From an uncultured Mycoplasmataceae bacterium (GTDB lineage: Bacteria > Bacillota_I > Bacilli_A > Mycoplasmatales > Mycoplasmoidaceae), in NCBI GenBank assembly GCA_949282725.1, contig CASDPP010000001.1, positions 1 to 64,000 on the forward strand: DNA of 64,000 nucleotides. Reading direction: 5' to 3'. A program made the translations under genes and the position numbers. The notes beneath the pieces are model-generated. The model was not told where the DNA came from and did no database searches. It saw nothing but the letters and a program-made list of their open reading frames with translations. Shown here in pieces: positions 33,617 through 45,702 of the stretch (the stretch's first letter is position 1; each line of letters opens with the position of its first letter).

Positions 33617-35338
33617 ATGGATTATAAAAAATCTAAAATTAATTTATATTGTAGCCTTAGTTTTTTAATTTTTTTACTTGTTTGTTTAACAAGAATTCCT
33701 TTTGTTGGCACATATTTAGATGCTATTTTATTTGAATATATTTTTGGATATGTTAAATATGCTTGGTATGCTTTTTGAATTATTTTTGCTTTAATTTGAC
33801 TTATAAAACCAAGATGAATTAAAAAAATCATTTTTAGCAGATGATTCGTAGTTTTTTTATTTCTAGTATTTAGTTCATGTTTATTAACCTCACAAATTTC
33901 ATTACTTGTAACTGGTAGATATACAGGTGGTAATTTTAATAGTATTTTAAACGTATACCATGAACAGTTTTATGCTTATATGAATGGTAGCTGAAAATAT
34001 ATTAATCCAAATATTACTGGTGGAATTATTGGGGATTTTGTTGTTGCAGTTAGTGCTTCATTAGAATGAGTATTTACTATTTTAATTGCTTTAGTATTAT
34101 TGATTTCTTGTGTTGCTATTGCGTTTCCAAAAAGTCGTAAATTTATTAAAAGAATTTTTAGTTTTCGTTCTAAAAAAATATTTAGTTCTAAAAGAATGAT
34201 TAATATAACAAATGAACCTGCTTTATCAATTGATAATTTACCTGAAAATAGTGTTAATAATCAATATTTAATTAAGAATTTTAATCAAACAGCATGTGAA
34301 AATCTTAAAAAATATTTAAACCAAAATAGCATTTTATGTGATGTTTTAGAACCAATTAATACCCCTTGTTTATCACAAATAACAATCACTAAAATAGCTC
34401 GAGGTAAAACTAGTTTCTTTAGTAGTCATTTTCAGGAAATTAAGTCAATATTTAAAAATGTTGAAACATTTTATATGTATGAAAAAAATTCAGACATCAT
34501 TATTGAATATAAAAACTTGCAACCGTCAATTGTTTCTATTAAAAATGTTTTAGCTAAATCTAAACAAAAACATTTAAATAATTTTGGAGCTGTTGGAGAA
34601 ACATTTAATAATGTAGTTTTATTACATGATTTTAGTCAAAATCCTAATGTCTTAGTTACTGGAATAGAAGGTAGTGGAGCAATAGTTTTTGTTACATCTC
34701 TATTTTTATCTTATGTTTACAATAATAATCCAAAAAATTTATCACTTCTTTTATGTGGTAAAGATGAAAAAGCAATATTTTCTAATTTTGAAAAAACAAA
34801 ACACTTGCAAGCACCTCCAGCTTATACAATAACTGATATTGTTAAAAATATTTCATGACTTGAACAAGAATGTGAAACAAGAAAATCATTATTAGAATTA
34901 ACTAATACTGAAACTTATATTCAACATAATAAAGTTGTTAGTTCAGATTCGAAACTTAAAAAAATACTATTTGTTTTATTTGATGCTGAAAAAGTGTTTA
35001 ATGAAAACTATGAATCATTAAAAATTATTGAAAAATTAATCCACAATAATTGCCATAAATTAGGAGTAGAATTAATTATTCATTTTCAACATATTAGTGA
35101 AACACAATATTCTAAAATTAATAAAGGTATTAATATCCAATATGCATTTAAAACTAACGATTCTAATGAATCAAAAATCATTATGGGATCTGAAAGTTTA
35201 TTAAACTTATTTGGTAATGGAGATGGATATCAATTATCATATGCTAAAAAAACTAAAATTCGTTTCCAAACATGTTTTACTAACAAAGAAATAATTTCTG
35301 AAATAAACAAAATCATTGATAACTCATATTCTCATTAA
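33617..35338 (+). CDS. FtsK/SpoIIIE-like membrane protein with degenerate Walker A
   Basis: 573 residues. Four hydrophobic segments fill the first about 190 residues. The cytoplasmic part keeps the order of the FtsK motor: NVLVTGIEGSGA aligns with the Walker A loop GATGSGK, ILFVLFDAEKVF with Walker B, and MGSESLLNLFGNGDGYQLSY with the conserved C-terminal loop. The Walker Lys is replaced by Ala, so ATP use is doubtful. No gamma domain is seen. It starts 3 bases after the RNase J-like gene. It may be a structural relative kept for division or chromosome segregation; that role is inference. Confidence 0.7.
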
Positions 35339-35369
35339 TAAATACTTATTTTTTGTATAATTATTAATT

Positions 35370-35927
35370 ATGAGTAAGCTAATTTTAGACGTTACAATCG
35401 AAATCCCAAAAAACTCAAATGTTAAATATGAGTTTAATCGTAAAGATAATTCAATTCATGTAGATCGTATTTTATACGGTCCTAACTATTATCCACAAAA
35501 CTATGGATTTATTAAAAATAGTTTAGATTGAGACGGGGATGAACTAGATGTTTTAGTAATTGCAGATCAATCATTTATGCCTGGTACTGTAGTTCCTACA
35601 AGAATTATTGGAGCAATGGAAATGATTGATGCAGGGGAAACTGATACTAAACTAATTGGAGTAATTGATTGTGATAAAAGATATGATAACATTAATACAC
35701 TAAATGATTTATCAGAATTAAAAACAGCAGAAATTAAGGAATTTTTTGAAACTTATAAAAGATTACAAAACAAACATGTTACTGTTAAAGGTTTTAAAGA
35801 TGAAAAATGAGCTCAAGAAGTATACCGTGAATGTGTAGATTTAATGACTAAATACGGTACAATGGATAAAGATGAATTCATTGAAAAAATGAAAAAAGAA
35901 CATCCAGAAAAATACTCTATAGATTAA
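35370..35927 (+). CDS. ppa: Inorganic pyrophosphatase
   Basis: 185 residues of family [26 protein letters not shown] and [13 protein letters not shown] hold the metal-binding aspartates. It hydrolyses pyrophosphate. TATAAT (35356-35361) lies 8 nt before the ATG without a Shine-Dalgarno. The end overlaps the convergent rnhC by 11 bases. Confidence 0.95.
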
Positions 35928-36798
35928 GATCTTTAATTGTTTTAAAATTAAGTTTGCAATATTTTGAAAGGTTTTTTTTACCAATCATATTGCAAATTTT
36001 TTTTATTTCATTTAAGTTATATCCTTGCGGAATTTTGTAATTTAGTTTTTTAGATAAATTATCAATTTGTTTAATTCATTCATATCGTGCAATGATGCTA
36101 GCAGTTGCAACAGCATAATATTTAGATTCAGCTTTAATTTGGAATAAATCAATTTTTTTAATATTTTTGATATTCATTTTCATTAAGTAAGAATAATAAT
36201 TATTCTCATCAACAAACTGATCTATTACAGTAAAACTATTTTTTTCATTATTAAAATGACTTAAAGCTTCGTTGTGCATAATTGCTTTGATTGCATTTAG
36301 ATTTTTACATTTAGCATATCATTTATTGTATGTTTGGGCATCTCAATTGACAACAAAATATTTAATTTTTGCCTTTTTTAATTCATTAGCAATCTCAATG
36401 ATTTTTTTATCAGATATTTTTTTAGAATCAGTGATATTTAGTTTTTTTAATAATTCAATATCTTTAGGTTTGATTAAACAGGCACAAACACACACTCCGC
36501 CAAAAAACACTCCATTACCTACTTCATCTGAACCTATAGATATCATTTGGTATTGATTAAATCAATTAGTAGAAGTATTTTTTTTAGTAGTTAATTTATT
36601 AAAAAAGTCTTGTGCGTTTAGTCCCTGAACTAACAATTTATTAGTTTTAAAAATAGTGATAGTTCAATTACAATACTTTGCGAAAAAAATAATATTAGGA
36701 TTATTTTTAGGAATTTGAGATTGATATTTTTTTAAAAATGGAATGTATATTTGATTAACTTCAGCACTAGTTAATTGTTTTGATACTACATTACTCAT
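35917..36798 (-). CDS. rnhC: Ribonuclease HIII
   Basis: 293 residues. An N-terminal TBP-like substrate-binding domain (about 1-80) precedes the RNase H domain, which starts [16 protein letters not shown] with the catalytic Asp-Glu. [12 protein letters not shown] and [13 protein letters not shown] follow. It removes RNA from RNA-DNA hybrids. The ATG at 36798 lies 6 nt after a minus-strand TATAAT (36810-36805), again leaderless in form. It is divergent from the DivIVA-like gene across 33 bases. Confidence 0.92.
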
Positions 36799-36831
36799 AA
36801 ATATATTATAATTATAAAATAGATATTTTTT

Positions 36832-37179
36832 ATGTCTAATCGAATAGAATCTTTACAAAAAGAAATCTTAGAAAAAAAATTTAAAAAAAGAATTCATGCT
36901 GGATATGATCCGTTAGATGTGGATGAATTTTTTGATAAAGTAATTAGTTATTTGTCTGAGTTAAATAACCATGCTAATGATATCTTTAAACAATATAAAG
37001 ATGCTCAAGAGGAAATTCAAAATCTAAAACAAGAATTAGCTAAAAAAGAAGAATTTATTAAAGTACTAAACGAAGAAATTAATGATTATAAGAAAAATGG
37101 TTATACTTCAGTTAGAATTAATTCAAAACTTAATTCTTTAAAAGAAATGATTGAGAAATCAAATAATAAAAAAGACTAG
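36832..37179 (+). CDS. DivIVA/GpsB-domain protein
   Basis: 115 residues. The N-terminal lipid-binding motif FKKRIHAGYDPLDVDEFFDKV matches DivIVA/GpsB, followed by a coiled coil (about 40-90). It may guide cell division or polarity. -10 candidates are TATAAT (36807-36812), shared on opposite strands with rnhC, or TAAAAT (36815-36820). Confidence 0.85.
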   Translation: MSNRIESLQKEILEKKFKKRIHAGYDPLDVDEFFDKVISYLSELNNHANDIFKQYKDAQEEIQNLKQELAKKEEFIKVLNEEINDYKKNGYTSVRINSKLNSLKEMIEKSNNKKD

Positions 37180-37248
37180 TTGCTATAAAAAAATTATATA
37201 ATTTGTTTTTTTTTGTATAATATTAAATATTATCTAAAAGGAAAAATT

Positions 37249-38433
37249 ATGGCAAAAGCAAAATTCGATCGTACAAAACCACACGTTAATATTGGTACTA
37301 TTGGTCACATTGACCACGGTAAAACAACTTTAACAGCTGCCATTTGTACTTACTTAGCTAAACAAAACTTAGCACAGGCAAGAGACTATTCTTCTATTGA
37401 TAGTGCACCAGAAGAAAAAGCTCGTGGTATTACAATTAACACTGCACACGTTGAATACGAAACAAAAAATAGACACTATGCACACGTAGACTGTCCAGGA
37501 CACGCTGACTATGTTAAAAACATGATTACAGGTGCTGCTCAAATGGATGGTGGTATCTTAGTAGTTGCTGCTTCAGATGGGGCAATGCCACAAACAAGAG
37601 AACACATCTTATTAGCAAGACAAGTAGGAGTTCCTAGAATTGTTGTATTCATTAACAAATGTGATGTTGTTTCTGATCCAGAAATTCAAGAATTAGTTGA
37701 AATGGAAATTAGAGACTTATTAAATTCATACGGATTTGATGGAGACAACTCACCAGTAATTAAAGGTTCAGCTTTAATGGGATTACAAGGAAAACCTGAA
37801 TGAGAAGCTAAAATTCAAGAATTATTAGACGCAGTTGATAGCTGAATTCCAACTCCAACTCGTGAAACTGATAAACCATTCTTATTACCTATCGAAGATA
37901 TCTTTACAATTACAGGTCGTGGTACTGTAGTTACAGGTAGAGTAGAAAGAGGTCAAATCAACATGAACGACGAAGTTGAAATCGTAGGTTTAAGACCAAC
38001 TAAAAAATCAGTTGTTACAGGTATCGAAATGTTTAGAAAACAACTAGACTCAGCTATGGCTGGTGATAACGCTGGTATCTTATTAAGAGGTATTGACAAA
38101 ACTGATGTTGAAAGAGGACAAGTATTAGCTAAACCAGGTTCAATTACACCTCACAAAAAATTCAAAGCTCAAGTTTATGCTCTTAAAAAAGAAGAAGGTG
38201 GTCGTCACACTCCATTCTTTAATGGATACCGTCCACAATTCTACTTCAGAACAACTGACGTTACAGGAAGCATTAATTTAAAAGAAGGAGTAGAAATGGT
38301 AATGCCTGGAGATAATGCAGAAATTACTGTTGAATTAATTGCTCCAATTGCTCTTGAAAAAGGATCTAAGTTCTCAATCCGTGAAGGTGGTAGAACAGTA
38401 GGTGCTGGTAACGTAATCGAAGTTATTGAATAG
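37249..38433 (+). CDS. tuf: Elongation factor Tu
   Basis: 394 residues. [10 protein letters not shown] (G1), the switch [21 protein letters not shown] and SALMG are the GTPase boxes, with the two beta-barrel domains after them. Delivers aminoacyl-tRNA to the ribosome. AAAAGGA at 37236-37242 selects ATG 37249 rather than an in-frame upstream start. TATAAT at 37216-37221. Codon use is closer to the highly expressed type (more C-ending codons) than in its neighbours. Confidence 0.98.
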
Positions 38434-38452
38434 TTGCCTTTGTTAATTTATA

Positions 38453-38485
38453 AAAATATCTAGATTTTATCTAGGTATTTTTTTA
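38453..38485 (+). terminator. Intrinsic terminator after tuf
   Basis: ATATCTAGAT (38456-38465) pairs with ATCTAGGTAT (38469-38478) with one wobble, flanked by AAA and T-run TTTTTTT. Confidence 0.8.
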
Positions 38486-38509
38486 TTATATTTAAGTAAA
38501 TATATATAT

Positions 38510-38553
38510 AAATCATAAAAATATGAATATTTTTATGATTTTTGTGGTATAAT
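38510..38553 (+). promoter_or_regulatory. 15-bp perfect inverted repeat with extended -10 promoter
   Basis: AAATCATAAAAATAT (38510-38524) and ATATTTTTATGATTT (38527-38541) form a perfect 15-bp stem with loop GA. It covers the -35 region of TGG-TATAAT (extended -10, hexamer 38548-38553). The next gene has the same design. It could be an operator or a second tuf terminator. Confidence 0.6.
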
Positions 38554-38574
38554 ATTAATGAATAATATATAGTT

Positions 38575-40044
38575 ATGAACAAAATTAAAAAAATAATAAG
38601 TTTATTATCAATTATTCCTGGACAAGTAGCTATTAGTAGTTCAGTTCAATTAACTACAAATCAAAACGTAAATTCTACCATTTTAGGATTGAGTCCAACT
38701 TTTCAAATTGATTCAGGAGATTATTTGAAAAATAAAATTTCACCACAAAATTTAAATATTGATAATTATTACATTAAATTTGGAGATAATGAATGTGGAT
38801 CTTTTTTTAAAGAAGAAGAAAAACACTCGCTTGTTCTTAATAGAAATAACTATACATTAATTCCTTTCATACAAAATGAACAAGATTTTTCTCGTTATTT
38901 TCAATCTGCTCCTAAATTTTTTGATAATTATGTATATCTTTCAGATGTTTATCATTCTGATCTTTTAACAACAAATCAAGAGTTATTATTTGCAATTAAA
39001 GATAAAGACTCATTAGCTCATTTTAATTTTTTAAATTTTCAAGATATATCTCTTTGAACAAAATCAAATGTTTCATATACAAGTGTTGGTAAACTTTGTG
39101 ATTATGTTAACAATCCGATGATAGAATGAGCTATTCCAGGACAATATTTTAATTTTCCATCACAAACTAATTTCTCTTGAGATATTCCATTAATTCAAAA
39201 TGGTGAATATGCTGACTTTTTCAAGTTTCATGTAGAACTTTCTACAAATTTGCCAATTTTTAATCACACTTTAATTAAATATCTACCAAAAACAAAAACA
39301 ACACCAGCTCATTATGAATTAAATTTTGATAAAAAAATTGAATTAAATTATGAAATTTATTTGGATTACAAACCAGTTTTTGGTTATGAAAATAAAGAAG
39401 TAACCAATTTATCAACAACAAAATCATGATGAAATAGAAAATTAATTTCTACTTTTACTGATAATTTTAACATTTCAACCGTTTATGATAATACTAATGA
39501 AATTAATAACGATACTTTAGGAGTTGCAAACATTTCAACAATTTATTTAAAACAAAATTCTGAAAATTTAATAAAAAATAACTTTCAAGCAGAATTTTCA
39601 ATTGATAATATAGAAGCAAGAGATTTTTTAAATAATGTTATATCAAAAGAAGAATTAAATTCTTATATTAATGCTAATTCACAAAAACCAGCAGTTACAT
39701 TAAAGTATATTGGTTATAAAATGGTTGATCCAACTTTAGCTATAAAACAGGATTTAAGAAGTGAATGAAAAAACATTTCAGATTTAGAATTTGTTACTAG
39801 TTTTATTAAGCAAAATAATAACCATAAAACAGACTTTCAAGAAACTAAAGAAAATAAATCAAAAAAATGAAACTTTACATGTGATTGAGATTCACAGCGT
39901 GAATTTTATGTTAGAAACCCAATACTAGGCTTTGTTGGTTATCGCTTTGAAAATAAAACTAATGTTGAAATCTTTGAATTTCAATATGTGTATCGAGATA
40001 TTCAACAACACATATCAAATATAAATATTGTTTACAACGTATAG
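38575..40044 (+). CDS. Secreted hypothetical protein
   Basis: 489 residues, starting MNKIKKIISLLSIIPGQVAISSS, a signal-peptide-like leader similar in style to the LRR family. The rest is Asn/Phe/Tyr-rich without LRRs or any domain I recognise, and without a C-terminal membrane segment. UGA codons are Trp. It lies behind an inverted-repeat promoter of the same design as the next LRR gene, suggesting common control. Confidence 0.8.
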
Positions 40045-40059
40045 TCAATAAAATTATAA

Positions 40060-40100
40060 ATAAATATAAATTTATAAAATTTATATTTATATGGTATAAT
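40060..40100 (+). promoter_or_regulatory. 14-bp inverted repeat with extended -10 promoter
   Basis: TAAATATAAATTT (40061-40073) and AAATTTATATTTA (40077-40089), extended by one A-T pair, flank loop ATA. TGG-TATAAT (hexamer 40095-40100) follows. The centre of the repeat is about 20 nt before the -10, as in the neighbouring promoter at 38.5 kb (about 22 nt). Confidence 0.6.
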
Positions 40101-40108
40101 ATATGAGC

Positions 40109-43100
40109 ATGAATTTCAATTTTAAAAAAATCATTAATAAATTAAATAAAAAGACTTTAAGAAAATTTATTTCATCTTTAATGTTTTTTAATATTTTAGG
40201 TTTTAATACGTTATCTAATCAAAACACTGCAGGTTTTAATACTAAATTAGATTCTAATTTTAATTTAAAAAAAACATCACATCTTATTTATGAAGATTTT
40301 AATTTGTCTATAGATTCTAATCAAAGCAGTGGATTTGATGAATTTATTGCAAAGTCTGCAACTTTAACGAAAGAAAGTTTAGGAAAACATGATAATGTTT
40401 CAAAAACAACATTTTCAGTTCCAAAAGGAGTAACAAAAATTGATATGTGTGATGCCATGATAAGCGCTTATCACCATGGTAGTCTTTGACCAGAACACCA
40501 TTACTGATATAATTTCACTATCAATAATATCTGTCTTAAGAATGCAACAAGCTTGCTTGAACTATCAGATTGATGTTTTCTTGGTTTTTATGATGCATAT
40601 CACTCAGATGTTAAAGATAATGAACCAAATCCTTTTGGTTTAGAGTATACAAATAGATTTATTGATTCAGCATCTATTCCTTCATCGCTTCAAAGAATTG
40701 GAAAACATGTTTTTAGTTATTCAAATATTAGAAATTTAAATTGAGAAGATGCAGAAAATATTAATGTTATTGATGATTATGCTTTTGCTAACTGCAAAAA
40801 ATTATCTCAAGATGTTTTTATAAAAAGTGTTCATTTTGATTCAGTTAATGATTCGGCATTTAAAAATTCCTCAATAAAGTCATTTAATGCTCCCTTTCTT
40901 AGAAATATAGGAAATAACGCTTTTGAAGATTGTACAAATTTAAAAAAAGTGTTTTTGAGTAACATAAGAACAATAGGACAAAACGCTTTTGCAAATGACA
41001 ATAACATTGAATGAATTGTTTTTGGTGATAAAACCCCACCTAAATTTTCTAATGATTGATTAACTAATAATACAAAAGCTAAAATCATTGTACCTAAAGG
41101 ACAAAAACAAACATTTTTAAATACTAAAAACTTTAATATTCCAGAAGATAGAATATTTGAAACAGATTTTGAAAACTCTTTCTTCGTTGAAACAAAAACA
41201 TTTGGTGATGTATCTGTATATTTTGCTGAAGAACAACTTGACAAAAATTCTACTGGAGAAATATTGTTTATAGACGAAAATAATAATACCGGATCAATTT
41301 TAACTACTACAAACCAAGTTAAATGAATTTTTCAATATGCATTTGAAGATCTAAAATCTTTATCTAAAATTGATTTATCACAATCACAAAACATTTTCAT
41401 AAGTAAAGGAGCTTTTAAAAACGCTACAGATCCTAACAAAGAAGTTGATATAGTGTTTCCTGCAAAGTTAGGACCTATTATTTCTGAAAACGCTTTTGAA
41501 GGAGATGAAATTAATAACATATACTTTAATTCATTACCAAATAAATTTGAAAATAATTGAAATCCAAAATTTGTTAATACTATTTATGTTCCAAAAAATT
41601 CAGTAGACATATTTTCTAAAGTAGTTAATTTTGGATATGATATTTCAAAGATTCTTGTTGTTAATTCGATTTGAGCAGGAGATGTTCAAGTTCAATTAGA
41701 TGAAACAAAAACAAAAATTCTTTCATGATCTTATGGTGTAGGTGAGTTGGTTGTTCCTAAAAACATTATTGAAATTGCAGAAGGTGCGTTTGCTAATAAT
41801 AAATCTATTACTGGTATTGATTTTTCACAAGCAAAAAATTTAAAGAAAATTTCAGATTCAGCATTTTTTAATTGTAAGTTTGTAAATTCATCATTAATTT
41901 TACCAAGTTCATTAGAACAAATTTCACATTTAGCTTTTTCATATTTAAATGGTGTTAAATTTATTAGTTTTTCAAATGAAAATATATCTAACAAACTTTC
42001 TATTGATTCTTTAGCATTTTCTAATGCACAAGATTTAAAGATCTTTATTTTTCCAACAAATATTCAAAATGTTGATGAATCTGCTTTTAATAACGATAAA
42101 TTAGGTGCTATGTATTTTTTAGGGAAAAACGCCCCTACGTTTGCGAAAAATTGACAACCTGAAATTGATGTTAAGAATATTTTTGTTCCAAAAAATTCTA
42201 TAGATTCATTTAATAATTCGCCAAATTTTGGATTCGTTTTAAGTTATGATAATGAAAGAGATTGCGATTACATTTCTCTAGAAAAATGTGGAGATATAGA
42301 GGTTTTATTAGGAATAAAAAATAATCTTTATAACATTTTAAAATATGTCTCTGGTGAAGGAACATTAGTTATTCCTTCTTCAGTTGGAAGTATTGATGAT
42401 AATGCTTTTGAACATTCTTTTAGTATTAGTTCATTAAATTTAACAAAAGCTAAAAATTTAACTAGAATAGGAAACAGTGCGTTTGGATATTCAAATCTAT
42501 CTGGAAATATCACAATTCCATCTAGTGTAACTAGCATAGGAGATTATGCATTTGAAAATACTAATATAACATCTTTAAATTTATCTAATGCACAAAATTT
42601 AAGTATCATTGGAAATTCTGCATTTAGTGGATGCGATAATTTATCAGGAGAAATATACATTCCAAAAAACTTAACAAAAATAGGTTCATGAGCATTTAAG
42701 TTTAGCAAAAATATTAATACAATTAAGATAGATAAATCTAATAAAGCATTTTCTTTAGCTACTAACTTAGGTCCTAATGCTTATGTCTTAATTTCAGGAA
42801 CAGAAGGTGTTTGAAAAGATGATTCACATCTTGTAGGATATTTAGCTGCAGGAGAACTATCGATCCCTAATACTATAACAAAAATATCAGATTATGAATT
42901 TCAAGGAACAAGTGTTATCTCATTAGATTTATCTAATGCTTCAAATTTGAAATCAATTGGAGACTATGCATTTAATAATTGTGTAAATTTAAAATCTGAC
43001 ATTTTAATACCTGAATCTTTGGAAAGAATTGGAGATTATGCTTTTGCAGAAACAAAAAGTAGATTATCAACTTTAATTATTTCTTTAAACTTACATTCAG

Positions 43101-43450
43101 AACTTTCTTATATAGGTAATAGTGCTTTTGCGGACACAAATAATACAGAATCATCTAATGAATTAAAATTCATAACACAAAAAGAGCTATATGTTGGTAA
43201 AAAAGCATTTGCAAATGCAGGTATATTTAAAGACATTAGATTTGAAGTACAATCTTTAAAGTTATCAGAAGAATCATTTGCAAACACAACTGTTGATAAA
43301 GTTCATTTCATCACCGATAAAAAACCAGAATTTGGTAAAAAATGATATGGTCGCTTTAAAGGAATTGGTTTTAAATCAAAAGATGTTTTAATTGAGGCTT
43401 TAAACGATCCAAATTTTGGTTTTACAAAAGAATTTGTTTTTGTTGAATAA
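40109..43450 (+). CDS. Large BspA-like LRR protein without membrane anchor
   Basis: About 1,113 residues. Basic leader with a hydrophobic core (FKKIINKL...FISSLMFFNILGF), then three or more blocks of BspA-type LRRs (IPSSVGSIDDNAF, LNLTKAKNLTRIG). The blocks are separated by spacers carrying YFLGKNAPTF and PKNSIDSF-type tail motifs. It ends with NDPNFGFTKEFVFVE and, like the gene at 1-773, has no membrane segment. The -10 ends at 40100, so the ATG at 40103 would lie before the transcription start; the second ATG at 40109 is the better start. Many UGA are Trp. Adhesin or secreted binding protein is inferred. Confidence 0.85.
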
Positions 43451-43468
43451 TTCTTTAAATAAAAAAAA

Positions 43469-43589
43469 TTGACAAAATAAAAATATTTTGTTATTATTAA
43501 TAAAAATATAGTCAGCATGTGGAAGTAATTTAAAAATTACGCTATACCACGTAGAGAACTAAAAATATATTGAAAGGAGAAAGTTACTT
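43469..43589 (+). promoter_or_regulatory. rplK-rplA promoter and structured leader
   Basis: TTGACA (43469-43474), 17-nt spacer, TATTAT (43492-43497). The about 85-nt leader can fold: ATGTGG/CCACGT outer stem with GTAATTT/AAATTAC inside. In other bacteria ribosomal protein L1 represses this operon by binding its mRNA; whether this fold is that site is inference. AAAGGAG at 43573-43579 precedes the GTG start. Confidence 0.55.
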
Positions 43590-44048
43590 GTGGCTGCAAA
43601 AAAAGAAATAAAACGAATTGCTAAAATTCAATTGATCGGAGGTCAAGCTAAACCTGGACCTGCTCTTGCATCAATTGGAATTAATATGGCTGAATTTACT
43701 AAACAATTCAATGATCAAACAAAATCTCGTAATGGAGAAGTTGTTCCATGTATTATTACTGCTTATAGTGATAAATCATTTACATTCATTACTAAAACAT
43801 CACCAGCAAGTGTAATGTTAAAAAAGATTGCAAAAGTAAATAAAGGTGGTAAAAACCAATTAACAGATACTGTTGCAACAATTACTAAAGAACAAGCTTT
43901 AGAAGTTGCTAAATATAAAATGCCAGATTTAAATGCATATGATGAAGAAATGGCATTAAGAATGATTGCTGGTACAGCAAAACAAATGGGTATTAAAATC
44001 AAGGATGTTGATTTAACACCTAAAAAAACAGCAAAGGAAGGTAAATAA
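43590..44048 (+). CDS. rplK: 50S ribosomal protein L11
   Basis: 152 residues. IKLQLIGG-type start ([17 protein letters not shown]), [12 protein letters not shown] and a C-terminal RNA-binding domain with [11 protein letters not shown]. Part of the GTPase-associated centre of the ribosome. It starts with GTG 11 nt after AAAGGAG, one of few non-ATG starts here. First gene of the L11-L1 operon. Confidence 0.97.
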   Translation: MAAKKEIKRIAKIQLIGGQAKPGPALASIGINMAEFTKQFNDQTKSRNGEVVPCIITAYSDKSFTFITKTSPASVMLKKIAKVNKGGKNQLTDTVATITKEQALEVAKYKMPDLNAYDEEMALRMIAGTAKQMGIKIKDVDLTPKKTAKEGK

Positions 44049-44050
44049 TT

Positions 44051-44728
44051 ATGGCAAGTAGTAAAAGATTTAAAAAACTAGTTGCACTAGTAGATAAAAA
44101 GAAAGTTTATTCATTAAAAGAAGCAGTAGATTTAGCTAAACAAACATCTAATACTAAATTTGATTCATCAATAGATATTGCTATTAAATTAAATTTAGAT
44201 ACTACAAAAGCTGAACAACAATTAAGAGGAACTATTGCTTTGCCTCACTACTTTGGTAAAACTACTAAAGTTTTAGTAATAGCTGATAACATTACTTCTG
44301 AAGAAGCAAAAGCAGCAGGGGCTGATTTCTTTGGGACAACAAATATGATTGCCGAAATCAAAAATGGATGATTAGATTTTGGTTTAATCATTACAACACC
44401 AAAATTCATGCCTGAATTAAGTAAATTAGGTAAAATCTTAGGTCCAAAGGGTTTAATGCCTAACCCTAAATTAGGAACAGTTACTAACGATGTCATTAAA
44501 AGTATTAAAGAATTTAAAAAAGGTAAATCAACATACCGTACAGATACTTATGGTAACATTCATATGATTGTTGGCAAAGCCTCAGCTAGTGCTGATAAAA
44601 TTATTGAAAACATCACAACATTAGTTGATTTTATTCTTTCTAAAAGACCATCAACAGTGAAAGGTGAATATATTCAAAAAATGTATTTATCATCTTCAAT
44701 GGGACCAGCAATTAAATTTACTATCTAA
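44051..44728 (+). CDS. rplA: 50S ribosomal protein L1
   Basis: 225 residues. Typical segments are SSIDIAIKLNLD, LRGTIALPH, LGPKGLMPNPKLGTV and the C-terminal YLSSSMGPA. Binds the L1 stalk of 23S rRNA and often its own mRNA. One UGA is Trp. It begins 2 bases after rplK. Confidence 0.97.
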
Positions 44729-44753
44729 AATTTAAACAAAATACATTTAAAAA

Positions 44754-44783
44754 AACAACTTTCATTAAGATAAGTTGTTTTTT
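44754..44783 (+). terminator. Intrinsic terminator of the rplK-rplA operon
   Basis: AACAACTT (44754-44761) pairs with AAGTTGTT (44772-44779), followed by a T-run. Confidence 0.85.
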
Positions 44784-44817
44784 ATTTTATAATATATATA
44801 ATTATTAAAAATAAGTT

Positions 44818-45699
44818 ATGACAAAATCAGAATTAATTAAAAAATTAAGAGACATGACACAAGCAGGTGTGATGGATGCTAAAAAAGCTTTAGATGAAAA
44901 CCAAGATAATTTAGACAAAGCTATTCAATGATTAAAAGAAAGAGGAATTGCTAAAGCTGCTAAAAAAGCTGGAGCAATTGCAGCTGACGGAATAGTTGAT
45001 ATTGTTATTCACGGTAATTATGCAGCAATGTTTGAAATTAATTCACAAACAGACTTTGTTGCTAAAAACGAACATTTCAATAATTTAGTAAGTCAAATCA
45101 AACTTAAAATAAGTGAATTTAAACCAACATCAGTAGATGAAGTTTATAAAATTAAACTTGATAACGGTTCAACAGTAGAAGAAGAAATGAAACAATTAAT
45201 TGCTAAAATAGGTGAAAACATTGTTTTAAGAAGATTAGTTGTTGTGGAAAAGAAAGACAACGAATCATTTGCTTCTTATCGTCACTCAAACAGTAAAATC
45301 GGGGTGTTATTACTTTTATCAACTAACAATGTGGATGCTGAAGTAGGAAAAAATATCGCAATGCATGCAGCTGCTATGAATCCAAGATTCTTAAATAAAA
45401 CTCAAGTTAATTCTGAATGATTAGAAAACGAAAAGAAAGCTTTAAGAGCACAAACAATTAAAGAAGGAAAACCAGCTGATAGAATTGAAGCAATTGTTAA
45501 TGGTAGAGTAAATAAAGTACTTGCTGAAAACTGTTTATGTGAACAAACTTATGTTAAAGATCCAAGTAAAACAGTTGCTCAATACGCAAAACAACATAAT
45601 TGTGACATTTTAACTTATATTCGTTTTGAAGTAGGTGAAGGAATTGAAAAGAAAGAAGTAAATTTTGCTGAAGAAGTAGCTGCTCAAATGAATTCATAA
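44818..45699 (+). CDS. tsf: Elongation factor Ts
   Basis: 293 residues. LRDMTQAGVMDAKKAL near the start and INSQTDFVAKNEHF are the EF-Tu-contacting motifs; IAMHAAAMNPRFL follows. Nucleotide exchange factor for EF-Tu. Heads tsf-pyrH-frr-uppS-cdsA-dxr; rpsB, usually just upstream, is absent here. Confidence 0.97.
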
Positions 45700-45702
45700 T
45701 TT

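Noticed and set aside
38558-38572. Four-codon upstream ORF before the secreted protein gene
   Set aside because: ATG-AAT-AAT-ATA-TAG can arise easily in such AT-rich DNA and has no supporting feature.
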